Positions 1 to 5,624 of a stretch of 5,769 nt of DNA are shown here, one piece after another (position 1 is the first letter of the stretch; the number at the start of each line of letters is the position of its first letter). The notes under the pieces are model-generated. The model was given only the letters and a program-made list of their open reading frames with translations. It made no database searches and had not been told where the DNA came from. Source of the stretch: Gammaproteobacteria bacterium (GTDB lineage Bacteria; Pseudomonadota; Gammaproteobacteria; Pseudomonadales; Azotimanducaceae); NCBI GenBank assembly GCA_003228415.1, contig QIDL01000018.1, positions 1 through 5,769 on the forward strand, given 5' to 3'. The translations under genes and the position numbers were made by a program.

Positions 1-87
1 AACCGCGATGGTGCTGATGAAGGATATCGAGCTACGCCGGGAAAATGCGTAGCGTAGGCCCACGCCGAACGCAACTTTTTTGATCAA
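1..87 (-). CDS. Probable LolC/LolE-family lipoprotein-releasing ABC permease, N-terminal fragment
   Basis: Twenty-nine codons are visible before the gene leaves the window on the left. They begin at a TTG (87..85) and include VGLRYAFSRR followed by SISFISTIAV. This matches the start of LolC/LolE proteins, where a short cytoplasmic stretch with GLRY, a basic cluster and S-F-I-S leads into the first membrane helix. LolC/LolE with the ATPase LolD extract lipoproteins from the inner membrane for transport to the outer membrane. The start is inferred: no ATG or GTG gives a sensible N-terminus, and the frame is closed upstream by the nqrM stop (132..130). No strong Shine-Dalgarno precedes the TTG. 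The gene follows nqrM on the same strand after 42 bases, so co-transcription is possible. Only the N-terminus is available, so LolC and LolE cannot be told apart, and another FtsX-like permease is possible. Confidence 0.6.
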   Translation of the reverse strand, partial: MIKKVAFGVGLRYAFSRRSSISFISTIAV

Positions 88-129
88 GGTGTAGGCCCGG
101 TTCGCATGAATCTGGATTTGAGCCGAAGG

Positions 130-363
130 TTACTTCTCGGACGCTCGGGTGTAGGAAGGCGCGTTCTTGTGTCTGGAATACAGGGGCTTTGACGCACTAT
201 CACATCGTTCGGGGTCTCCGCCGCAAATCTCACACTCCATATCCAGGCCGAGTGCTTTCATACCACCACAACTGCCGGTGATCGGCTTACGGCCGAACAT
301 CACGCCAACGGCCATGCCTGCGACGATGAGGAGCATGAATAGAAATGCCAGCATAAACGTCAT
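130..363 (-). CDS. nqrM: Na+-NQR maturation factor NqrM (DUF539)
   Basis: This 77-residue protein has an N-terminal membrane helix (about residues 3-24) followed by a cysteine-rich domain: GRKPITGSCGGM (24-35), then CEICGG (44-49) and C54. The four cysteines (C32, C44, C47, C54) and the CGGM...CEICGG spacing are diagnostic of NqrM. NqrM is required for assembly of the Na+-translocating NADH:quinone oxidoreductase and is thought to deliver iron for the Cys4 site between NqrD and NqrE. The ATG at 363 is chosen because it overlaps the apbE stop in an ATGA arrangement, which suggests translational coupling, and because residues upstream in this frame are just the apbE gene read out of frame. A weak GGAA lies about 8 bases before the ATG. 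The length is normal for the family and the tail after C54 is basic. The product should sit in the inner membrane. Confidence 0.93.
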   Translation of the reverse strand: MTFMLAFLFMLLIVAGMAVGVMFGRKPITGSCGGMKALGLDMECEICGGDPERCDSASKPLYSRHKNAPSYTRASEK

Positions 364-1376
364 GGCTGCGTTTCCAGATAGGCCTGCATCGCCGGAGTAT
401 AACGTTCTTCGAAGCCATCCGCTTGGCGGATCAGAAAGTAGGCGGCAAGATCCTCCGAAAGCGCCAGTTGGTAGCCCAACTCGGGACCGAGGACGTTCAG
501 CGCCGTGGCCAGGCCATCCGCCCACATGGCCGAACTGCAGACCACGGAAACAGAAGCCAGCAGATGCTGTACGGGGTAGCCGGTGCGCGGATCAATGGTA
601 TGAGAGAAGCGTTCTCCATCGAAATCGAGATAATTCCGGTAATCCCCGGAGGTGGCAACCGCCATATCCGGGAGACTGATCACTTTCTGTACGCCGCCCA
701 TGAGTTGTGGATCCGGTACTTCGATTCCCACCCGCCACGTTGACCGACGCGGACTCCTGCCATGGCTCCGCACTTCGCCGCCGATATCCACCAGGAAATC
801 GCTGCAGCCATACCCTTCGAGCATGGTTGCGACCCGGTCCACGCCATGACCTTTTGCAATGGCTGACAGGTCCAGATAGAGCGCTTTGGATTTCCGCAAT
901 GCCGGTTCCGGCGATCGGGTCTCGAGGTGTTGAATCCCCACTCTGGTTCGCGCCTTTTCGACATCACCCGCCGTGGGAGCCGCGTCCACTATTCCGTCGG
1001 GACCAAACCCCCAGAGATTGATCAGTGGCCCCACGGTTATGTCGAAAGCGCCTCCCGACAGTTCGCTGATTGCCACCGCGGCATCCACCACGGCGACCAG
1101 TTCCGCCGAGACCCCAAACCAGATCGACTCGGGAGCGTGATTAAAGAGCGACAACTCGGAGTTGCCATCGTACGTCGACATCTGCCGGTTGACGGCCGCC
1201 AGCTCGGTAATCACTCGCGCTTGCAGATCGTCGGTTTCCGCGCCCGGACAGCGCGCGGTGATCTGATAGTAGGTGCCCATGGTGGCACCGTCGATTCGAT
1301 CGTACGAAGGCGTCTGATTGCAGCCGACCGCCAGCACGCAAAGCAACAACGCGAAGGCCGGGTGGTCACCCATCAT
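360..1376 (-). CDS. apbE: FAD:protein FMN transferase ApbE, predicted lipoprotein
   Basis: This 338-residue protein is a full-length ApbE. It transfers FMN from FAD to a threonine or serine of target proteins, classically NqrB and NqrC of Na+-NQR (also RnfG and RnfD), on the periplasmic side. Residues 1-19 form a short hydrophobic signal ending LAVGC, so C19 is the likely lipidated residue. Family motifs in order are DGATMGTYYQIT (29-40), LSAIAKGHGVD (170-180, flavin binding), VDIGGEVRSHG (196-206), HTIDPRTGYPV (259-269) and MWADGLATALNVLG (284-297, with the acidic metal-binding residue). Nothing essential looks missing. Two adjacent ATG codons (1376 and 1373) are possible starts, and neither has a clear Shine-Dalgarno. 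The gene overlaps nqrM by four bases, which supports NQR as its target. No nqrF lies upstream; the next gene is divergent, so apbE probably has its own promoter. Confidence 0.95.
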   Translation of the reverse strand: MMGDHPAFALLLCVLAVGCNQTPSYDRIDGATMGTYYQITARCPGAETDDLQARVITELAAVNRQMSTYDGNSELSLFNHAPESIWFGVSAELVAVVDAAVAISELSGGAFDITVGPLINLWGFGPDGIVDAAPTAGDVEKARTRVGIQHLETRSPEPALRKSKALYLDLSAIAKGHGVDRVATMLEGYGCSDFLVDIGGEVRSHGRSPRRSTWRVGIEVPDPQLMGGVQKVISLPDMAVATSGDYRNYLDFDGERFSHTIDPRTGYPVQHLLASVSVVCSSAMWADGLATALNVLGPELGYQLALSEDLAAYFLIRQADGFEERYTPAMQAYLETQP

Positions 1377-1518
1377 TGGTCAGGGTTACCAGTTACGTTG
1401 TCTGGACAAAGATTCTTCAAACCCTCTACCCCTGCGAGATCGCTTCACTCAAAATAACGCGGCACGGCGAAAGCGCCGGACTATAGCAAAACTCTTTCAG
1501 CCGAGGTCACTCCCGAAT
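1377..1518. promoter_or_regulatory. Divergent intergenic region between apbE and the histidine phosphatase gene
   Basis: These 142 bases separate two divergently transcribed genes, so at least one promoter for each direction should lie here. A -10-like TATAGC on the plus strand (1482-1487) would place a start site near 1494, just ahead of the phosphatase ribosome binding site. The overlapping minus-strand TATAGT (1485..1480) matches the -10 consensus at five of six bases and could serve apbE with a leader of roughly 100 bases. Neither has a convincing -35 box at 17-18 bp. A small hairpin with a 5-bp GC stem (CGGCG/CGCCG, 1465-1478) lies beside these boxes. Promoter assignment is a weak inference from consensus matching. 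Confidence 0.3.
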
Positions 1519-2121
1519 ATGGCAACGCTCCTGCTTCTGCGTCATGGCCAGATAGATGCCAATCGGAAGGGGCTCTGGCACGGCTCGACGGACAGCTCGC
1601 TAACCTGGCGAGGGCGACGTCAGGCGCGCAAGACAGCACGGCACCTGGCTCACAATCAGCGGCCGATCGATGCCATTTACACCAGCCCGCTGGAGCGCTG
1701 CGTGCATACCGCCGAGCAGATAGCCAACAATATGGCCGTCAAGCCCGTGGTCGTTGAAGCGCTCAGGGAATATGGCATAGGCGATTGGGAAGGCCTTGCG
1801 TTTCAGCACCTTACACAGACCCACGATTTCATCAGCCGCGCGACCCGGGACCTGAATTTTGCGCCACCGGGGGGTGAATCTTTGAGCGCCGTAGCCGAAC
1901 GCATCGTGCCCGCTCTGAAAGAGATTCACGAAGCCCACCCTGAAGATGCTCAGATTCTGGTGGTCAGTCATGGTGCGGCTCTGGCGGTGGCTCTCAGCAC
2001 TCTCATCGACCGCACGCCGACACGCTGGGTTGACTATCAGTTCTCCAACTGCAGCCTGACGGAATTGGTGCTTTCTCCAGCGCCGTACGTTAACTTCTTC
2101 AATTCGACGCAACATCTATGA
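1519..2121 (+). CDS. Histidine phosphatase family protein (phosphoglycerate-mutase-like)
   Basis: This 200-residue protein belongs to the histidine phosphatase superfamily. It has the LRHG signature (7-10) with the phospho-accepting His9 and adjacent Arg8, the SPLER segment (56-60) with phosphate-binding Arg60, YGIGDWEG (85-92) typical of PhoE/CobC/GpmB-like members, GGESL (118-122), VVSHG (148-152) with the second catalytic His151, and a FSNCSLTEL tail (175-183). Such enzymes remove phosphate from small molecules, or sometimes proteins, in the cytoplasm. The substrate cannot be read from sequence; alpha-ribazole phosphatase and broad-specificity phosphatase are both possible. The ATG at 1519 is preferred because MATLLLLRHG is a canonical N-terminus and GAGG (1503-1506) lies upstream. 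In-frame ATGs further upstream would add about 67 residues overlapping the apbE start and unlike the family. The crotonase gene follows on the same strand after 64 bases. Confidence 0.93.
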   Translation: MATLLLLRHGQIDANRKGLWHGSTDSSLTWRGRRQARKTARHLAHNQRPIDAIYTSPLERCVHTAEQIANNMAVKPVVVEALREYGIGDWEGLAFQHLTQTHDFISRATRDLNFAPPGGESLSAVAERIVPALKEIHEAHPEDAQILVVSHGAALAVALSTLIDRTPTRWVDYQFSNCSLTELVLSPAPYVNFFNSTQHL

Positions 2122-2143
2122 GCCCGGCCAACAGAGAAAAACT

Positions 2144-2169
2144 CCAGTACCAGTAGCCCAGTACCAGTA
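2144..2169. repeat. Short direct repeat of CCAGTACCAGTA upstream of the crotonase gene
   Basis: The 12-mer CCAGTACCAGTA occurs twice, at 2144-2155 and 2158-2169, and is itself a doubled CCAGTA. The word CCAGTA therefore appears four times with spacings of 6, 8 and 6 bases. The array ends directly before the AAGGA ribosome binding site of the downstream gene and lies in the gap after the phosphatase gene. It could be a protein-binding site array, part of a leader, or a simple slippage product. The sequence does not decide between these. Confidence 0.85.
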
Positions 2170-2185
2170 AAAGGATGAAGACGCG

Positions 2186-2956
2186 ATGCCCGAGTATTGC
2201 CTGATAGACAAAAAAGACCACGTCATGACGGTCACCCTCAATCGACCGGACCGCCTGAACGCCTTGCACCCTCCGGCCAACGCCGAGCTTGGTGAGGTGT
2301 TTGACGATTTTGCTCAGGACGACGCCATGTGGGTTGCCATCATCACCGGTAGCGGCAGAGGATTCAGTGCCGGAAACGATCTCAGATATCAGGCGGAAGG
2401 CGGCCAACGGATGCCCATGCCAAAAGGTTTTGCCGGCCTCACTTCTCGCTTCGATCTCACCAAACCTGTCATTGCGGCCGTCAACGGTGTGTCCATGGGC
2501 GGCGGATTCGAAATTGCCCTGGCGTGTGATCTCATCATCGCGTCCGAAAAAGCACTCTTTGCGTTGCCTGAACCCAAGGTCGGGCTTGCCGCGCTCGCCG
2601 GCGGGTTGAACCGTCTGCCCCGACAGATCGGTTCCAAACGCGCTCTTGGTATGATTCTCACTGGTCGTCATGTCACCGCAGCAGAAGGCAAGGAACTGGG
2701 CTTCGTCAACGAGGTGGTTGCGCACGACGAACTCATGCAAGCGGCCGCTCGCTGGGCCAGTGATATCTGTGCCTGTGCACCGCTGTCGATACGGGCAAGC
2801 AAGGACGTTGTTTATCGTTCACTGTCGATCGGCTCGCTGGAGGAATCCATGGCGACTCAGTACGACTCTGTGAAAGCCATGATCTCGAGCGAGGACTTCG
2901 TTGAGGGGCCGAAGGCGTTCGCTGAAAAACGCCCGCCAAACTGGCAAGGACGCTAG
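2186..2956 (+). CDS. Enoyl-CoA hydratase/isomerase (crotonase) family protein
   Basis: This 256-residue protein is a complete crotonase-fold enzyme acting on acyl-CoA thioesters in the cytoplasm. The oxyanion-hole segments are GFSAGNDL (59-66) and GVSMGGGFEIALACD (101-115). Glu109 in GGGFE and Glu129 in FALPEPKVGL (125-134) line up with the two catalytic glutamates of mitochondrial enoyl-CoA hydratase (Glu144 and Glu164), so hydratase chemistry is plausible. The usual PGAGG after the second glutamate reads ALAGG here (136-140), and the GGGFE/FALPE combination resembles CaiD-like carnitinyl-CoA dehydratases as much as beta-oxidation enzymes. The tail KAFAEKRPPNWQGR is typical of the family. 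A good AAGGA (2171-2175) lies 10 bases before the ATG. No thiolase or acyl-CoA dehydrogenase is nearby, so substrate and pathway remain open. The downstream ORF is convergent, so the transcript should end soon after 2956. Confidence 0.93.
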   Translation: MPEYCLIDKKDHVMTVTLNRPDRLNALHPPANAELGEVFDDFAQDDAMWVAIITGSGRGFSAGNDLRYQAEGGQRMPMPKGFAGLTSRFDLTKPVIAAVNGVSMGGGFEIALACDLIIASEKALFALPEPKVGLAALAGGLNRLPRQIGSKRALGMILTGRHVTAAEGKELGFVNEVVAHDELMQAAARWASDICACAPLSIRASKDVVYRSLSIGSLEESMATQYDSVKAMISSEDFVEGPKAFAEKRPPNWQGR

Positions 2957-2972
2957 TCGGGGCACTCGATCC

Positions 2973-3254
2973 CTAAATTTCGGAGGAGCGCTCCATCGCA
3001 CAACCAATGATGTCTGCTACGATGGCAACCGCCAGGCAGACATCATTCAGTGTCTCGTGTTCGCCGCGAACGGTCATTTCCGCAATGATCTCCACCCGCG
3101 GTATCACGACATGGAGCAGATCGGGTGTGGTGACGAACTGTTCGGGGTAATTTCTGGCTACCTGATGACTCATCGTCTTGCTTGAGAATCTCTTTTCGAA
3201 TACCCAAGCACCAATCAGATATCGTGCCAAATCTTCATTATTTGGCTTAACCAT
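2973..3254 (-). CDS. Hypothetical protein, 93 residues, possible orphan gene
   Basis: I do not recognise this ORF. It starts at ATG 3254 and ends with TAG at 2973, only 16 bases from the convergent crotonase stop. It has no clear signal peptide. The C-terminal half carries an alternating acidic/hydrophobic stretch (HVVIPRVEIIAEMTV, 48-62) and a small hydrophobic helix (LNDVCLAVAIVADIIGCAM, 69-87). Codon choice in the second half (frequent GTC, CTG, ATC, GAA) looks like a real gene, whereas the first 25 or so codons are AT-rich and end mostly in A or T. There is no good Shine-Dalgarno before ATG 3254. The in-frame ATG at 3173 would give a 66-residue product beginning MSHQVARNYPEQF. Minus-strand TATAAA and TAATAA words just upstream could be -10 boxes. 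An overlapping plus-strand frame of similar length exists, so chance is not excluded. It could also be a remnant of a larger gene. Confidence 0.42.
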   Translation of the reverse strand: MVKPNNEDLARYLIGAWVFEKRFSSKTMSHQVARNYPEQFVTTPDLLHVVIPRVEIIAEMTVRGEHETLNDVCLAVAIVADIIGCAMERSSEI

Positions 3255-3290
3255 ATGTTTTTATTAGACTTTATAACAATTTTCGTCTAC
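3180..3290. promoter_or_regulatory. AT-rich patch, possible promoter region for flanking genes
   Basis: Base composition falls sharply to AT-rich over this stretch compared with the GC-rich genes on either side. The plus strand holds TATAAC (3272-3277), and the minus strand reads TATAAA over almost the same bases and TAATAA closer to the ATG at 3254. These are -10-like words in both directions, but I see no good -35 element 16-18 bp away for any of them. A plus-strand start here would give the transporter gene a leader of about 160 bases that includes the 12-bp repeat array. The patch partly overlaps the AT-rich 5' end of the hypothetical minus-strand ORF. Confidence 0.3.
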
Positions 3291-3328
3291 CTGGCCCGGG
3301 TCGGGTGAGTGCCCCAACGGCGCCATTT

Positions 3329-3420
3329 GTGACTCATACCGTGACTCAATCGGTAACGCACTCAGTAACGCACTCAGTAACGCACTCAGTAACGCGCTCA
3401 GTAACGCGCTCAGTAACGCC
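3329..3420. repeat. 12-bp tandem repeat array upstream of the MFS transporter gene
   Basis: Five adjacent copies of CTCAGTAACGCN occupy 3361-3420; only the last base varies (A, A, G, G, C). A degenerate copy, ATCGGTAACGCA, precedes them at 3349-3360. The 12-base period extends further left: GTGACTCA occurs at 3329-3336 and again at 3341-3348, exactly 12 bases apart. Each core unit contains ACTCAGT, and the leftmost units contain TGACTCA; both are short dyads (ACT/AGT and TGA/TCA arms around one central base). Because 12 is a multiple of three the array is open in some frames, giving Leu-Ser-Asn-Ala repeats on the plus strand and Val-Thr-Glu-x on the minus strand, but no usable start codon leads into the plus-strand frame. 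It is most likely a non-coding leader or operator array, or a slippage product. Confidence 0.95.
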
Positions 3421-3447
3421 AGCCGCTACCCCCGGCGTGCTCGACAA

Positions 3448-4728
3448 GTGAGCACCGTGCACGGGGTGCGCAGAGCCGAGCGCCTGTATCAGATCAGCGT
3501 ACGACGTAATCTGACGCGTAATTTCCTGGCTCATCTTGGCCACGGCATGCTCGGCCAGACGGGTTTCCGACTGCTCAACGCGCCTACCTTTCTACCCGCC
3601 TATATTCTGCTGTTGTCCGATGGTTCGAACTTTGCGGTCGGTCTGGCACTGGCCCTGCAATCCCTCGGCATGATGGTCACACCGCTGCTCGGTGCCTCCC
3701 TCATCGAACATCGGGCAAAAGTGCTTCCCATCGGTTTCATTGTCGGCACTGCCATGCGTCTGGCGGTGCTCGGTATCGCGCTTTCAGGCCTGTTCCTGAG
3801 CGCGGAATCGGCCCTGGTGGCCATCTATTTCTGGTTGACCTTGTTCGGGCTTTTTCAAGGCATGCAGGGTGTGATCTTCAACTACCTGATGTCCAAGGTC
3901 ATTCCGGTTTCAAAACGAGGTCGGTTGACCGGATTGCGTAATTTTCTCGCCGGTATCACCTCGGCGGGGGTGGCCATGGTGGCCGGTAGTTACTTTCTGG
4001 GCAACACACCCGATGCCAGGGGATACTCTTCGACCTTCGTACTGGCATTTGTGCTGACGATGTGCGGTTTGATGATGCTGGCGTTCATGAAGGAGCCTCG
4101 CCCGCCCATCCTCAGAGCCCCGGTTTCCCTGCTGAACAGGACTCGGGACATTCCTGGTCTGCTACGGGAGGACTCGGCCTTCGCGAAGTACTTCGTGGCT
4201 CGAGCCATCACCAATGCCGGTCGAATGGCGATGCCGTTCTACGTGCTTTATGCAGCCAACAGCATGGCCCTGTCGGGGGAAAATCTGGCCATTATCACCA
4301 TCGCATTCACGCTGGCGGGTACCCTGTCAAATCTGGTCTGGGGAGCAGTGGCCGACCGTAGAGGCTTCCGTCTGGTTTTTCTGCTGTCGGTAGCACTGTG
4401 GATTGTGGCGACCCTGGCTTTGATACTCACCCACGGTCTGCCCTTGACGGCGGTGGTTTTTGCGGCGATAGGCGCCGCGGTCCAGGGATTTCAAAATGCC
4501 TCGGTGAATCTGACGCTGGAATTTGGCCAGCGCGAAGATCTGCCGGTGAGAATCGCGATTGCCAACATGGCCTCCGAACTGACCGGCGCGCTGGGCATCT
4601 TGAGTGGAGGCCTCATCGCGGCGGCGCTGGGGTACGAAGCGGTATTCGTCGTTTCGACGGCATTTCTATTTTTCGGCGGGTTGCTGGTAGTCACCCGCGT
4701 TGCTGAGCCAAGGGCAAAGGCAGATTGA
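3448..4728 (+). CDS. Major facilitator superfamily (MFS) transporter
   Basis: The 426-residue protein is an inner-membrane transporter with about 12 predicted helices, at roughly 30-56, 62-83, 94-117, 120-146, 163-184, 196-214, then 250-271, 278-300, 307-328, 332-355, 368-395 and 397-417. A cytoplasmic loop (215-248) joins the two six-helix halves. The MFS loop motif is clear in the second half as WGAVADRRGFR (298-308); its counterpart between helices 2 and 3 is degenerate (LGASLIEHRAK, 81-91). VIPVSKRGRLTGLRN (151-165) is a conserved type of cytoplasmic segment after helix 4. The substrate is unknown. The start is uncertain: GTG 3448 is the first standard start after an in-frame TAA at 3274, but GTG 3457 and GTG 3466 are also possible and none has a good Shine-Dalgarno. 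The 12-bp repeat array ends 27 bases before it. The gene ends 13 bases from a convergent gene. Confidence 0.9.
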   Translation: MSTVHGVRRAERLYQISVRRNLTRNFLAHLGHGMLGQTGFRLLNAPTFLPAYILLLSDGSNFAVGLALALQSLGMMVTPLLGASLIEHRAKVLPIGFIVGTAMRLAVLGIALSGLFLSAESALVAIYFWLTLFGLFQGMQGVIFNYLMSKVIPVSKRGRLTGLRNFLAGITSAGVAMVAGSYFLGNTPDARGYSSTFVLAFVLTMCGLMMLAFMKEPRPPILRAPVSLLNRTRDIPGLLREDSAFAKYFVARAITNAGRMAMPFYVLYAANSMALSGENLAIITIAFTLAGTLSNLVWGAVADRRGFRLVFLLSVALWIVATLALILTHGLPLTAVVFAAIGAAVQGFQNASVNLTLEFGQREDLPVRIAIANMASELTGALGILSGGLIAAALGYEAVFVVSTAFLFFGGLLVVTRVAEPRAKAD

Positions 4729-4741
4729 TCTGGCCGTTGAG

Positions 4742-5569
4742 CTAAAAGGAAAGCGTCATGCGCAGTTGCGCGCCCCAATCCGGGGCGTCCTCGGAAATCC
4801 CGATCGGCAGTGCCAGTTTTACATCCAGTGACTGCCCCGCATGCACGATCAACTCCGGAATCACAGAGGCCGCCAGATAATTTTCGGTGATTCTCGTCAC
4901 GACCTCGAAGCCAGGGGTTATGGCACCCATTCTGCTGCCCAGCCATGCCGCCGTGAGCGTGCCCAGCACGAAACTATCACTGATCAGGCTCCCAGGATTC
5001 AGGTCATCACTGGTCTCATAAAAACGTATTTCGCTATCGAGAATCAGAAGTCCCCCTGACGCCAGATCATGGTCGTAACGCAGGCCGGTATGAAGGCTGC
5101 GACCCTGATGGTTGTACTTGTCCGGCGTGCCGGTATTCAGTACTCCCAGGCGCTGGCCGTAGCCGACGAAGTAGCTCACCCGATTGCTGCCCGCCTCCTG
5201 ACCGACGACCTGGTGTTCGAAAAAGAGCGTCGGAAAATCAAAGGTGCCCCCCCAGCCATCGATCTCTATCTTGTCGCCATTGCGGACGAGAATTCCATCG
5301 GCTTCGGTTCGAAGAGGGAGCAACAGACGCAGTTGCATGTTGGGCCGAAGTGGGAGTGTCATGTCGAGACCGGCGGTCCAGCCTTCAAGGTCCACTGCCT
5401 CCTGCAAAGGGAGTCCATCAAAGTAGTCGAAATAGCCATCGATATAGAAGGACGATGCGGTGGCCGCTGGTCGAGCGTAAACGGGCCTCGTCTCGGCTGC
5501 GGCCAGATTCATGGCCGAGATCTGCAGTAGCAGCCAGCAGGCTGCCGTTAAAAAGCTGGAAAAGTGCAT
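4742..5569 (-). CDS. Probable outer-membrane beta-barrel protein of unknown function
   Basis: This 275-residue protein begins with a Sec signal peptide (hydrophobic core about 5-22, likely cut after NLAAA at residue 25). The mature part has alternating polar/hydrophobic strands rich in aromatic and glycine residues, for example SFYIDGYFDYFDGL (40-53), MQLRLLLPLRTEADG (78-92), VSYFVGYGQRLGVL (131-144), SLHTGLRYDHDL (158-169) and GLLILDSEIRFYET (173-186). It ends QLRMTLSF, and a C-terminal phenylalanine on an amphipathic last strand is the usual signal for outer-membrane insertion by the BAM complex. The length would suit a barrel of about 10-12 strands. I do not recognise the family, so its role (channel, receptor or structural) is open. 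The ATG at 5569 gives a proper signal peptide but has no clear Shine-Dalgarno. A further minus-strand gene ends 55 bases upstream, so the two may be co-transcribed. Confidence 0.78.
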   Translation of the reverse strand: MHFSSFLTAACWLLLQISAMNLAAAETRPVYARPAATASSFYIDGYFDYFDGLPLQEAVDLEGWTAGLDMTLPLRPNMQLRLLLPLRTEADGILVRNGDKIEIDGWGGTFDFPTLFFEHQVVGQEAGSNRVSYFVGYGQRLGVLNTGTPDKYNHQGRSLHTGLRYDHDLASGGLLILDSEIRFYETSDDLNPGSLISDSFVLGTLTAAWLGSRMGAITPGFEVVTRITENYLAASVIPELIVHAGQSLDVKLALPIGISEDAPDWGAQLRMTLSF

Positions 5570-5582
5570 ATTCGAATCAGTT

Positions 5583-5592
5583 GTTGATCAAC
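5583..5592. promoter_or_regulatory. Perfect 10-bp palindrome upstream of the beta-barrel gene
   Basis: GTTGATCAAC is a perfect inverted repeat located 13 bases before the start codon of the outer-membrane protein gene. Its position overlaps where a ribosome binding site or late operator would sit, so it could be a regulator half-site pair or a small mRNA hairpin. Palindromes this short do occur by chance, and symmetry does not extend beyond the ten bases. Confidence 0.3.
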
Positions 5593-5624
5593 GCGGCAGG
5601 GATTGTTCCAGCGTTGTCGAGTGT

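Noticed and set aside
364..525. Upstream extension of the nqrM frame (54 extra residues from an ATG at 525)
   Set aside because: The extension lies wholly inside apbE in another frame and is unlike NqrM; the ATG at 363 gives the normal NqrM N-terminus and an ATGA overlap.
1318..1518. Upstream extension of the histidine phosphatase frame
   Set aside because: It would overlap the apbE start and put 67 unrelated residues before the canonical LRHG N-terminus.
1600..2115. 171-codon minus-strand open frame
   Set aside because: It is antisense to the phosphatase gene, which has all its catalytic motifs; the product resembles no protein I know.
2099..2740. 213-codon minus-strand open frame
   Set aside because: It is antisense to the crotonase gene with no recognisable domain and is explained by the codon structure of the real gene.
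2985..2994. GGAGCGCTCC palindrome as a transcription terminator
   Set aside because: It has no loop bases and no following T-run in either direction, and it lies inside the hypothetical minus-strand ORF.
2901..3185. 94-codon plus-strand open frame
   Set aside because: It starts inside the crotonase gene out of frame, has irregular composition and competes with the more gene-like minus-strand ORF.
3329..3420. CRISPR array
   Set aside because: The units are directly adjacent 12-mers with no spacers, and no cas genes are present.
3346..3543. 65-codon minus-strand open frame ending in Val-Thr-Glu-x repeats
   Set aside because: It spans the 12-bp repeat and the 5' end of the transporter gene; the repeat stays open because 12 is divisible by three, so openness is not evidence of coding.
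5069..5530. 153-codon plus-strand open frame
   Set aside because: It is antisense to the outer-membrane protein gene, whose signal peptide and C-terminal barrel signal make it the better candidate.
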